This document shows, piece after piece, positions 16,260 through 25,071 of a DNA stretch of 64,000 nt (position 1 is the first letter of the stretch; the number at the start of each line of letters is the position of its first letter). The notes under the pieces were generated by a model. It ran no database searches. It saw nothing but the letters and a program-made list of their open reading frames with translations, and had not been told where the DNA came from. The DNA is from Calditrichota bacterium (GTDB lineage: Bacteria; Calditrichota; Calditrichia; Calditrichales; J004): positions 186,001-250,000 of the forward strand of contig JABFGF010000004.1 in the NCBI GenBank assembly GCA_013112635.1, in the 5' to 3' direction. A program made the translations under genes and the position numbers.

Positions 16260-16745
16260 ATGGGAACGCAACTACAAAATATTTTAGATAACAATGCAGG
16301 AAGAGGTAGAGAAAGTTTAATTCACATCCTTCAGGAAGTTCAGGAACAACAGGGTTATTTGTCACAGGAAGCTGTTATTGAAATTGGAGCCCATTTAAAA
16401 TTACCAACAAGTAAAATTTATGGTGTTGCTACTTTTTACAATCAATTCCGGTTTAAACCATTTGGCCAATATCACATCCAGGTTTGCCGGGGAACAGCCT
16501 GCCATGTTAAAGGCTCTGCTTCAGTGCTTAATACCCTTCAGCAGGAATTAAAAATTAAAGCAGGAGAAACAACCCGGGACGGATTATTTAGCATTGAAGT
16601 TGTTGCATGCATTGGCGCCTGTGGTTTAGCACCGGTTATAAGTATTAATGGTGAGTTTTTTGCGGGCGTTGACAATGCTGCAACTCGTAAAATTCTAAAA
16701 AAATACAAAAGAAGTGCAAAAAAACAGGAGGTTGAAAATGCATAA
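16260..16745 (+). CDS. hydC: Bifurcating [FeFe] hydrogenase subunit HydC (NuoE-like)
   Basis: The 161-residue protein matches the NuoE/HoxE family: a helical N-terminus and a thioredoxin-fold [2Fe-2S] domain with ligands CRGTAC and CIGAC (C-x4-C ... C-x3-C). In trimeric HydABC hydrogenases this subunit relays electrons within the flavin-containing complex that couples NADH and reduced ferredoxin to H2. It ends 8 nt inside the hydB start region, so the two are translationally coupled. It is the first gene of the hyd cluster after rex. Confidence 0.93.
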   Translation: MGTQLQNILDNNAGRGRESLIHILQEVQEQQGYLSQEAVIEIGAHLKLPTSKIYGVATFYNQFRFKPFGQYHIQVCRGTACHVKGSASVLNTLQQELKIKAGETTRDGLFSIEVVACIGACGLAPVISINGEFFAGVDNAATRKILKKYKRSAKKQEVENA

Positions 16746-18672
16746 CTTTACACCTTCTGCGGGAAGAGATAATAGTCTTTTTGATAGCATTGTGCACTTT
16801 TCTGAACCTTTAAAAAGAGTAACTCAAAAAAAAGTAAATATTTTCCGTCGTGAAATTATTGAAAAACCAGTTTTTTATATAGGTGCAGGAACATGCGGAC
16901 TTGGCGCGGGGGCTGATAAAACAAAGAAAATTTTGATAGACTATCTTCAAAAAAATGAAATTGACGCAGATGTAATTGAAGTTGGCTGCATTGGCCTTTG
17001 CTCTGCCGAACCACTTGTTGATATTCAGATTCCCGGAAAAACCCGCCTGGTTTACAACAATGTTACAGAAGATAAAATAATCGCTATAACCGAAGCGGCA
17101 TTAAAAGGAAAAATTACCCTTGAAAACATTCTTGCCCAACACCGTAACAAAAACCTTACTCACTGGGAAAATATTCCATTTTTAGATGAGCATGCTTTTT
17201 TCAGACAGCAAACACGGCGTGTTCTTAAAAACTGTGGTATAAATGATCCGGCAAATATTAATGATTATATCGCCAATGATGGTTACAAGGCATTTTCCAA
17301 AACATTGCATACCTACAAGCCTGAAGAAGTATGTGAGATTGTTGAGCAAAGTGGTTTGCGCGGTCGTGGTGGCGGTGGTTTCCTGACAGGCAAAAAATGG
17401 AAATTTGCACTTAATACAAAAGCCGATCAAAAATATATGATTTGTAACGCGGATGAAGGCGATCCCGGCGCATTTATGGATCGTGCAATTATTGAAGGTG
17501 ATCCGCACAGTGTCCTTGAGGGTTTGGCCATTTCTGCTTATGCCATTGGTGCAAGTAAAGCTTATATCTATATCCGGGCAGAGTATCCATTAGCAATAGA
17601 ACGTTTGATTCAAGCTATTGATCAGGCAAAAAATTATGGCCTCCTGGGTAAAAACATTCTTGGTAAAGGATTTGATTTTGACATTGTGATTAAAAAAGGG
17701 GCCGGTGCTTTTGTTTGTGGTGAAGAAACAGCCTTAATTCACAGTATTGAAGGAAAACGTGGAATGCCAAGACCCAGACCGCCCTTTCCTGCTGTTAAGG
17801 GATTATTTGGAAAACCAACAGTGATCAACAATGTTGAAACAATGGCCAATATTGCCGGCATTATTCTTAATGGCGCCCATTGGTATAAAAGTATTGGCAC
17901 TATGGACAGCCGCGGTACAAAAGTTTTTGCTCTATCAGGAAAAGTAGAACGCACGGGCCTGGTTGAAGTCGCCATGGGCATTAATATCCGCGATATAATT
18001 TTTGATATTGGTGGCGGAGTAGAAAATGAAGGCCGTTTTAAAGCTGTTCAATTTGGCGGCCCTTCCGGCGGATGTATTCCTGAACAACACCTTGATATTC
18101 AAATTGATTATGAATCTTTAAAAACAGTCGGTGCCATGATGGGATCTGGCGGGATGGTTGTTATGGATGAAACAACCTGCATGGTCGATCTTGCTAAATA
18201 TTTTATGAACTTTATTCAAAATGAAAGCTGCGGAAAATGTATCCCATGCCGGGAAGGCACACGGCAGATGCTTGATGTTTTGGAAAATATTTCCAGTACA
18301 AAAAGCGATCCGTTATCCCGTTTTAAAAGTGTTATGTACCTGCCTCGTTTAGCTGAAGTAATTCAGGAAACAAGTTTATGTGGATTGGGCCAATCGGCAC
18401 CCAATCCTGTACTAAGTACCTTGCGCTGGTTCCGCCACGAATACGAAGAACATATCTACGAAAGGAATTGTTCTGCCGGTGTCTGCCAGGATATGTTAAC
18501 TTTTGCAATTGATAAAATTAAATGTATCGGCTGTATGGCTTGTGCACGGAAATGCCCGAATGATGCAATAATTGGTGATAAAAAGGAAGCTCATTTCATC
18601 CTTGATGATAAATGTATCGGTTGTGGTGTTTGTAAAGATGTTTGCCGCTTTGACGCGGTTTCTGTTAACTGA
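16738..18672 (+). CDS. hydB: Bifurcating [FeFe] hydrogenase subunit HydB (NuoF-like)
   Basis: A 644-residue protein. The N-terminal [2Fe-2S] thioredoxin-like domain has Cys in GTCGLGAG and VGCIGLCS. The NuoF core has the FMN/NADH motif GLRGRGGGGFLTGKKW, NADEGDPGAFMDR and the [4Fe-4S] site ESCGKCIPCREGT. The C-terminal 2[4Fe-4S] ferredoxin has CIGCMACARKCP and CIGCGVCKDVC. This is the flavin subunit where NAD(H) and ferredoxin electrons meet. The ATG at 16738 follows AGGAGG; it overlaps hydC by 8 nt. Confidence 0.95.
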   Translation: MHNFTPSAGRDNSLFDSIVHFSEPLKRVTQKKVNIFRREIIEKPVFYIGAGTCGLGAGADKTKKILIDYLQKNEIDADVIEVGCIGLCSAEPLVDIQIPGKTRLVYNNVTEDKIIAITEAALKGKITLENILAQHRNKNLTHWENIPFLDEHAFFRQQTRRVLKNCGINDPANINDYIANDGYKAFSKTLHTYKPEEVCEIVEQSGLRGRGGGGFLTGKKWKFALNTKADQKYMICNADEGDPGAFMDRAIIEGDPHSVLEGLAISAYAIGASKAYIYIRAEYPLAIERLIQAIDQAKNYGLLGKNILGKGFDFDIVIKKGAGAFVCGEETALIHSIEGKRGMPRPRPPFPAVKGLFGKPTVINNVETMANIAGIILNGAHWYKSIGTMDSRGTKVFALSGKVERTGLVEVAMGINIRDIIFDIGGGVENEGRFKAVQFGGPSGGCIPEQHLDIQIDYESLKTVGAMMGSGGMVVMDETTCMVDLAKYFMNFIQNESCGKCIPCREGTRQMLDVLENISSTKSDPLSRFKSVMYLPRLAEVIQETSLCGLGQSAPNPVLSTLRWFRHEYEEHIYERNCSAGVCQDMLTFAIDKIKCIGCMACARKCPNDAIIGDKKEAHFILDDKCIGCGVCKDVCRFDAVSVN

Positions 18673-18689
18673 TTTCGGAAGGAAAAAAA

Positions 18690-20411
18690 ATGTTTGAAAT
18701 TGAAGTGAATGGACAAAAAATAGAGGCTATTCCCGGGGAAACAGTTTTATCGTCTTTAGAACGCTCAGGAATTTCTGTTCCAACCCTGTGCCATATTAAA
18801 GATATGATTCCAAGTGGTGCCTGCCGTATTTGTTCAGTTGAAGTGGAAGGACAAAAAAGTTTAATACCAAGCTGCTCGTATCCTGTTTATGAAGGAATGA
18901 AAATAAAAACAAATTCTCCACGTGCAATAAGGGCACGTAAAACTATTGTGGAGCTTTTACAAGCCAATCACCCTGATGATTGTTTGTATTGCGTTCGTAA
19001 TACGGATTGTGAACTCCAGTCATTATCCGCCCAACATGGCATTCGTGAAAAACGTTATATCGCTGAACCATGTAAACACCCAACTGATGTTTCGTCTTCA
19101 GCCATAATCCGCGAACAGGATAAATGTATTTTGTGCGGCAAGTGTGTGCGTGTTTGTGAAGAAGTGGTTGGTGTCGGGGCAATTGATTTTGTTAACCGTG
19201 GCAGCAAAACCATTATCGCGCCTGCCTTTGAGCAAGGGATGAATGTCTCCAGTTGTATTAATTGCGGCCAATGTGTGGTTGTTTGCCCAACCGGTGCCCT
19301 GCGTGAAAAAAGCCATATAAAAGAAGTTACAAATGCTCTTCAGGATCCTGAAAAAATTGTAGTTATACAGCATGCCCCGGCAATCTCAGTTACAATTGCA
19401 GAAGAACTTGGCCTGCAGGATGCAAAAGAAGCAGACAAAATTATGGTGAATGCATTAAGAAAACTTGGCTTTGACAGGGTTTTTGATACCTCATTCTCAG
19501 CCGATTTAACCATTATGGAAGAAGCCTCTGAGCTGGTGCAGCGTATCCAAAGCGGTGGCACTTTACCAATGATGACCAGTTGCTCTCCGGGCTGGGTAAA
19601 ATATATGGAGCAGTCTCATCCGGAATTATTGGACAATGTATCTACATGTAAAAGTCCACAGCAAATGCTTGGTGCAATTATAAAAAGCTATTATGCGCAA
19701 AAAGAAGGCATCGATCCTAAAAATATTTACAGTGTTGCAGTTATGCCCTGCACCGCCAAAAAATTTGAAGCCGGTCGCCCGGAACTTGGTTCGAATGGTT
19801 TATCCGACCTGGATGCAGTTTTAACAACCCGTGAGCTAATCCGCATGTTTAAAATGTTTGGGGTTCAATATAATTCTTTGGTTGCAGCTGAACCCGATTT
19901 GCCATTTGGCGAACGAAGCAGTGCCGGAAAACTATTTGGCGGAACCGGTGGTGTTATGGAAGCTGCATTGCGAACAGCACATAAAATGATTACCGGAAAT
20001 GAGATGGACGAACTGGTTGTAAAGCAGGTTCGCGGACTTTGTGCATTTAAAGAAACAAAAATAAAAATTGGCGACATGGAACTTGGCATCGCTGTGGCAA
20101 ATGGTATTAAGAATGCAAAAAAAATCCTCCAGGAAATAAAAGATGGCAGAGATGATATCCATTTTATTGAAGTAATGACCTGCAATGGCGGATGCATCGG
20201 CGGCGGCGGCCAACCTTGCAACACCAACATGGATAACATCAAAACGCGGCTTAAATCACTTTATCAAATTGATACAAATGCGCCTGTCCGAACATCACAT
20301 GGAAATAAAGCAATAAAAGAATTATATGATGATTTTCTTGGTGAGCCTTTGGGTGAAAAAAGCCATGAATTGCTTCACACTCATTACTCAGCCCGTGACG
20401 TTTTACTTTAA
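18690..20411 (+). CDS. hydA: [FeFe] hydrogenase catalytic subunit HydA
   Basis: 573 residues. The N-terminal [2Fe-2S] ferredoxin includes GACRICSVEV. It is followed by the His/Cys [4Fe-4S] segment HPDDCLYCVRNTDC and two [4Fe-4S] sites (CILCGKCVRVC and CINCGQCVVVCP). The H-cluster domain has all three signatures: TSCSPGW, MPCTAKKFE and EVMTCNGGCIGGGGQP. This matches the M3-type subunit of trimeric NAD/ferredoxin hydrogenases, producing or oxidising H2 in the cytoplasm. All four H-cluster Cys residues are present, so it should be active once matured by HydEFG. Confidence 0.96.
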   Translation: MFEIEVNGQKIEAIPGETVLSSLERSGISVPTLCHIKDMIPSGACRICSVEVEGQKSLIPSCSYPVYEGMKIKTNSPRAIRARKTIVELLQANHPDDCLYCVRNTDCELQSLSAQHGIREKRYIAEPCKHPTDVSSSAIIREQDKCILCGKCVRVCEEVVGVGAIDFVNRGSKTIIAPAFEQGMNVSSCINCGQCVVVCPTGALREKSHIKEVTNALQDPEKIVVIQHAPAISVTIAEELGLQDAKEADKIMVNALRKLGFDRVFDTSFSADLTIMEEASELVQRIQSGGTLPMMTSCSPGWVKYMEQSHPELLDNVSTCKSPQQMLGAIIKSYYAQKEGIDPKNIYSVAVMPCTAKKFEAGRPELGSNGLSDLDAVLTTRELIRMFKMFGVQYNSLVAAEPDLPFGERSSAGKLFGGTGGVMEAALRTAHKMITGNEMDELVVKQVRGLCAFKETKIKIGDMELGIAVANGIKNAKKILQEIKDGRDDIHFIEVMTCNGGCIGGGGQPCNTNMDNIKTRLKSLYQIDTNAPVRTSHGNKAIKELYDDFLGEPLGEKSHELLHTHYSARDVLL

Positions 20412-20420
20412 GGAAAAATT

Positions 20421-22409
20421 GTGCAAGCAAGCGATAAACTAATCACAACAAAAAAAGAATTATGCCGGGTTTGTTATACCTGCGTTCGCGATTGCCCCGC
20501 CAAAGCCATACGAATTAGTAGTGGTCAAGCCGAGGTAATACAAAGCCGTTGTATCGGTTGTGGCAACTGTGTTTTGGTTTGCAGCCAAAATGCAAAACAA
20601 TATTATAGCTCAATTGATGAAGTCAACGCGACGCTTTTGTCCGGCGTCCGGACTGCGGCCATTATTGCACCAAGTTTTCCTGCAGATTATCCTGATTTGG
20701 ATTATCAGCAATTGTGTGGCATGGTTCGTGGACTCGGTTTTGATATCGTAAGTGAAGTATCTTTTGGTGCTGACCTGGTTGCACAGGCTTATAAAAAACT
20801 TGTGGCTAAGCATGATGAAAACAGATTTATTGCCACTACCTGCCCGGCTGTTGTTTCTTTTGTTGAAAAATATCATCCTGAACTGGTTTCTTCACTTGCT
20901 CCGGTTGCTTCTCCAATGGTTGTGATGGGCCGGGTTTTAAAACGCATTCATGGCGATGATTTGCGAATTGTTTTTATCGGACCTTGTTTCGCTAAAAAAT
21001 CTGAAATAACTCGTTCAGGGGAAGATTGTGTTATCGATTCTGCCCTGACATTTAAAGAGCTTAACCAAATGCTGGATAGCACAGGTATTAATAGTGCAAA
21101 TGTTCAAAAGTCTAACTTTGATCCTCCATTACCCGGCTTAGGTTCTCTTTTTCCAATAAGTGGTGGAATGCTTCAGGCAGGTGATATGACAGAAGATTTA
21201 CTTACTGCAGATGTGGTTTGTGCGGATGGAAAATCCAACTTTACACACGCTTTAAAGGAATTTGAAAATGGCTCCCTGGATGCAAAGTTGCTTGAAGTTT
21301 TGTGTTGCCAGGGCTGCATAATGGGTCCCGGTATGAGCAACGATCTTCCGTATTTTTCACGGCGAACAGCCGTTAGTAAATATGCCCGCGAAAGATTGAA
21401 AAGCGTTGATCCCGATATTATGCAAAACCAATATGATACTTTTTCCGATATCGATACTGGAAATACGTATCGACCAGATGACAAACGTCTTGCCCTGCCT
21501 TCGCCAGTTGATTTGCAAAATATTATGAAACGAATGGGCAAAGTGAATGATGAAGATGAATTGGATTGTGGCGCCTGTGGTTATGCTACCTGCCGTGAAC
21601 ATGCTATTGCGATTCATAAAGGCCTTGCAGAAAATGAAATGTGCCTGCCAAATACGATTGACCGCTTAAAAAAATCGCTTACAGATTTAAACATTTCAAA
21701 TGATAAACTTTCCAAAACGCAGGTGGCGTTGATCAATGCTGAAAAACTGGCCGGTATGGGTCAGCTCTCCGCAGGGATTGCCCATGAAATTAATAATCCC
21801 CTTGGCGTAATTTTACTTAACTCTCAATTAATGCTTGATGAGTGTAAACCTGATGATGACAATTTTGAGGATATCAGCCTGATTGTTGAGCAGGCCGAGA
21901 GGTGCAAAACCATTGTTTCCGGTTTGTTAAATTTTGCCAGAAAAAATGAAGTGAACCTGGAGATTGTAAATATTAGCGCCTTAATTGACCGCTGTTTAAA
22001 AACAATTATTTTACCAAAAAATATTCGTGTTATTGTGGAGCATAAAATCCAAAACCCGCAAGTTGAAATTGATGAAGGACAGATGATTCAGGTATTAACC
22101 AACCTGTTCAAAAATGCAATTGAAGCTATGCAGGATGGTGGGGAATTACATCTGAAAACACATGACAAAGGACGTTATTTCAAAATTATCGTTTCTGATA
22201 CCGGAACAGGCATACCCGAGAAAGTAAAGAAAAAGATTTTTGAACCGCTGTTTACAACAAAAAAAGTTGGTAAAGGTACGGGGCTTGGATTAGCTGTAGC
22301 GTATGGAATAATTAAAATGCATCGTGGCAAAATTGACGTGCAATCAAATGCTGATCCTGAAAAAGGTAAAACCGGGACAAAATTTTCAGTCACGCTACCA
22401 AAATGTTAA
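20421..22409 (+). CDS. Hydrogenase-like sensor fused to a histidine kinase (HydS-type)
   Basis: 662 residues, GTG start with AAGGAA upstream. Residues 1-65 hold two [4Fe-4S] motifs (CRVCYTCVRDCP, CIGCGNCVLVC). Residues about 75-320 resemble the H-cluster domain but are altered: ATTCPAVVS replaces TSCSPGW, its second Cys is missing (SLAPVASP), GPCFAKKSE is kept, and EVLCCQGCIMGPG replaces the third signature. Next come a Cys-rich CGACGYATC...C module (about 373-405), a HisKA box GIAHEINNPLGV and an HATPase domain. It probably senses H2 or redox state and signals to the adjacent receivers rather than making H2. Confidence 0.85.
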   Translation: MQASDKLITTKKELCRVCYTCVRDCPAKAIRISSGQAEVIQSRCIGCGNCVLVCSQNAKQYYSSIDEVNATLLSGVRTAAIIAPSFPADYPDLDYQQLCGMVRGLGFDIVSEVSFGADLVAQAYKKLVAKHDENRFIATTCPAVVSFVEKYHPELVSSLAPVASPMVVMGRVLKRIHGDDLRIVFIGPCFAKKSEITRSGEDCVIDSALTFKELNQMLDSTGINSANVQKSNFDPPLPGLGSLFPISGGMLQAGDMTEDLLTADVVCADGKSNFTHALKEFENGSLDAKLLEVLCCQGCIMGPGMSNDLPYFSRRTAVSKYARERLKSVDPDIMQNQYDTFSDIDTGNTYRPDDKRLALPSPVDLQNIMKRMGKVNDEDELDCGACGYATCREHAIAIHKGLAENEMCLPNTIDRLKKSLTDLNISNDKLSKTQVALINAEKLAGMGQLSAGIAHEINNPLGVILLNSQLMLDECKPDDDNFEDISLIVEQAERCKTIVSGLLNFARKNEVNLEIVNISALIDRCLKTIILPKNIRVIVEHKIQNPQVEIDEGQMIQVLTNLFKNAIEAMQDGGELHLKTHDKGRYFKIIVSDTGTGIPEKVKKKIFEPLFTTKKVGKGTGLGLAVAYGIIKMHRGKIDVQSNADPEKGKTGTKFSVTLPKC

Positions 22410-22450
22410 TAGTTAAATCACAAATAATCTTAAAGCATGAGGATTAAAAA

Positions 22451-22858
22451 ATGGATACAAATACCCAGGAAATACAAAAAAAAGTGTTAATTGCTGATGA
22501 CGATTATGATTTGTTGGAAAAAATGAAAATAGAGTTGCAAAGCATGGGTTTCTCGGTTGTTGATGTACAATCACAGGCAGATGCAGAAGCTCAACTCGAA
22601 CATTTTAAACCCGATCTGGCCATTTTTGATTTGATGATGGAAAACCAGGACAGTGGATTTATCCTCAGCTATAAGGCAAAGAAAAAATATCCTGATGTAC
22701 CTGTTATGTTAGTTACGGGTGTGACAAAAGAGACCGGAATGCATTTTGATACATCCACAGAGGAAATGCAGGAATGGCTTAAGGCAGATGTTGTGCTAAA
22801 CAAAGATGTGCGGCTTGAACAACTTAAAGCTGAAATTGACCAATTATTAAAGGACTAA
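22451..22858 (+). CDS. Single-domain response regulator
   Basis: The 135-residue protein is one receiver domain: acidic pocket in KVLIADDDYD, phosphoacceptor Asp in LAIFDLMMEN, Thr in MLVTGVT. It has no output domain. It lies 41 nt after the hydrogenase-like sensor kinase and 4 nt before a receiver-kinase protein, so it is the likely phosphotransfer partner within a hydrogenase-linked relay. The expected C-terminal Lys is probably that in VVLNKDV. Confidence 0.85.
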   Translation: MDTNTQEIQKKVLIADDDYDLLEKMKIELQSMGFSVVDVQSQADAEAQLEHFKPDLAIFDLMMENQDSGFILSYKAKKKYPDVPVMLVTGVTKETGMHFDTSTEEMQEWLKADVVLNKDVRLEQLKAEIDQLLKD

Positions 22859-22862
22859 TACG

Positions 22863-24026
22863 ATGGAAAAATTAAGTGTTTTAATCGTTGATGATGAATA
22901 TGGTATGAGGCGTGGTGCGCAAAAGGCCTTAAAAAAATATAAAGTAATTATCGAAGAGCCCTTTGCTGAAGTTGGATTTGAAATTGATCAGGCAGAAAAT
23001 GGCAGTGAAGCTCTTGAAAAATTATCTACCAAGCATTTTGATTTATTATTGCTCGATTACAAAATGCCTGATATGACTGGATTGGAAGTCCTGAATTATG
23101 TTCAGGAACAAAAGATTGATGTACTTACTGTAATGGTGACAGCATATGCCTCTTTGGAAGTTGCAGTTAGCGCCACTAAAAATGGTGCCTTTGATTTTTT
23201 GGCAAAACCTTTTTCACCTGATGAACTTCGATCGGTTGTTGGAAAAGCTGTTAACAACCTTATCTCAAAAAGACAAGCGCGTAAATTAGCAGCAGAAAAA
23301 AAACGTGTCCGTTTCCAGTTTATTACTGTTTTAGCCCACGAATTAAAAGCCCCGTTAGCTGCCGTTGAAAGCTACATGCAACTTTTAAAACAGCAGACTT
23401 TGGGTGATGAGTTAATTAATTACGACAAAGTAATTTCAAGATCAATCACCCGAATTGAAGGTATGCGTAAAATGATTCTTGACCTGCTTGACCTGACGCG
23501 GATTGAATCCGGGCAGAAAAAAAGAATTCTCCAGGACATTAACATAGGCCCGATTGCCAAAACCTCCATTGAAATGATACAACTGGTGGCAGAAGAACGT
23601 GGTATATCGATTAATCTTGATGTTCCCAAAAAACTAAATATACAGGGCGATCCTGATGAACTGCTGATTATTTTCAACAATCTTATTTCCAATGCAGTAA
23701 AATATAATCGTGAAAATGGGCAGGTAAATGTAAAAATAATCCCGGGTGAAGAGCAGGTTACAATCTGTGTTTCAGATACCGGGATTGGCATGACCGCCGA
23801 AGAACGTGAAACCCTGTTTGGCGAATTTGTACGAATCAAAAATGAAGATACCCGTGCAATAATAGGGAGCGGACTTGGACTTTCAATCCTTAAAAAGCTT
23901 GTTTCTTTGTACAATGGAAAAATTAGTATTGAAAGCGAGAAAGGCAAAGGCAGTACTTTTACAGTTATTTTAAAAAACAAACAGGTTGCTCAAAGCGATC
24001 AGGAAGAGGGATCGAATGCAGCCTGA
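22863..24026 (+). CDS. Receiver-histidine kinase hybrid protein
   Basis: 387 residues: an N-terminal receiver (LIVDDEYGM, phosphoacceptor in LLLLDYKMPDMTG, Lys in FLAKPFS), then a HisKA domain with LAHELKAPLAAVESYM and an HATPase domain (NNLISNAVKYN, DTGIGM, GSGLGLSILKKL). There are no membrane helices, so it acts in the cytoplasm. The receiver-first order suggests it is activated by an upstream kinase such as the hydrogenase-like sensor. No DNA-binding output is encoded nearby. Its last 11 nt overlap the start of hydE. Confidence 0.88.
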   Translation: MEKLSVLIVDDEYGMRRGAQKALKKYKVIIEEPFAEVGFEIDQAENGSEALEKLSTKHFDLLLLDYKMPDMTGLEVLNYVQEQKIDVLTVMVTAYASLEVAVSATKNGAFDFLAKPFSPDELRSVVGKAVNNLISKRQARKLAAEKKRVRFQFITVLAHELKAPLAAVESYMQLLKQQTLGDELINYDKVISRSITRIEGMRKMILDLLDLTRIESGQKKRILQDINIGPIAKTSIEMIQLVAEERGISINLDVPKKLNIQGDPDELLIIFNNLISNAVKYNRENGQVNVKIIPGEEQVTICVSDTGIGMTAEERETLFGEFVRIKNEDTRAIIGSGLGLSILKKLVSLYNGKISIESEKGKGSTFTVILKNKQVAQSDQEEGSNAA

Positions 24027-25071
24027 TGAAGTAATGCATTGGCTTAAAGAAGAAGATGAGCAGACACTGGAAGTTTTATGGAAGAAAGCAGATGAAACGC
24101 GCCGGGAATATGTAGGAAATGATATCCACTTACGCGGGATTATTGAAATATCCAACTACTGTGTTCGGCTTTGTCATTATTGTGGGATAAATGCAGCAAA
24201 CAAAAATATTAAACGCTATTTGATGACTGTTGAAGAAATCATGAATGGTGTAAAAGAGATTGAATCTTACGGATATGGAACTGTTGTTTTGCAGGCCGGA
24301 GAAGATGCCCGTATTAAGGCCGATTGGATTGCGGAAATTATAAAAAGAATCAAAAATGAAACAAGCCTATCGGTTACGCTTAGTTTGGGAGAGCGAAAAA
24401 AGAGTGAACTGGAATTATGGAAAAAAAGTGGCGCTGACCGATACCTGCTAAAAATTGAAACGGGGAATCAAAGACTTTTCAAAAGTATTCATCCAACTGC
24501 CTCTAAATTTGAATGGAGTAATCGCATTCAAATATTATTTTTTTTACTTGAAACGGGCTATGAAACCGGTAGTGGTATAATGGTTGGAATACCCGGACAA
24601 ACATATAATGATATTTTGACAGACATATTTCTCTTTAAAAAACTTGGCGTTCACATGCTGGGTATTGGACCTTTTCTGCCACATCCGGAAACAAGCTTGG
24701 GAAAAGAATTTTTTGAAGGATTAGAAGATAAAGACCAGGTACCAAACACCGAATTGATGACATACAAAGTAAACGCTTTAACACGCATTATTTGTAAAAA
24801 TATAAACATTCCAACAACAACAGCTTTGGCAACCATAAATAGCAAAACCGGAAGGGAACTTGGGTTAAAAAGAGGCGCCAATGTTATCATGCCAAATTTT
24901 ACGCCAATAAAATATCGTCAATTTTATGAGATTTATCCCGGGCGGATTTGCCTGGAAGAATTTGGCACAAAAGTTAATAATATGATCCATGAACGCATAA
25001 AATCTGTTGACAGGGAAATTGGTTACGGGCCAGGTTCTGCAATTCAAAATAAGGCACAAAAATGTATTTAG
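24016..25071 (+). CDS. hydE: [FeFe] hydrogenase maturase HydE (radical SAM)
   Basis: A 351-residue radical-SAM protein with the CxxxCxxC motif CVRLCHYCG and family sequence RGIIEISNYCVR, LQAGEDARIKA, and GSGIMVGIPGQTYNDI. HydE helps build the di-iron, dithiomethylamine part of the H-cluster. The ATG at 24016 follows GGAAGAGGG and overlaps the upstream kinase gene by 11 nt. The 3' end overlaps hydG by 10 nt, so hydE-hydG translation is coupled. This confirms that the hydrogenase locus carries its own assembly machinery. Confidence 0.94.
   Translation: MQPDEVMHWLKEEDEQTLEVLWKKADETRREYVGNDIHLRGIIEISNYCVRLCHYCGINAANKNIKRYLMTVEEIMNGVKEIESYGYGTVVLQAGEDARIKADWIAEIIKRIKNETSLSVTLSLGERKKSELELWKKSGADRYLLKIETGNQRLFKSIHPTASKFEWSNRIQILFFLLETGYETGSGIMVGIPGQTYNDILTDIFLFKKLGVHMLGIGPFLPHPETSLGKEFFEGLEDKDQVPNTELMTYKVNALTRIICKNINIPTTTALATINSKTGRELGLKRGANVIMPNFTPIKYRQFYEIYPGRICLEEFGTKVNNMIHERIKSVDREIGYGPGSAIQNKAQKCI

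Noticed and set aside
20421-21380. A second catalytic [FeFe] hydrogenase
   Set aside because: H-cluster signatures are altered and one Cys is missing; the fused kinase points to a sensor.
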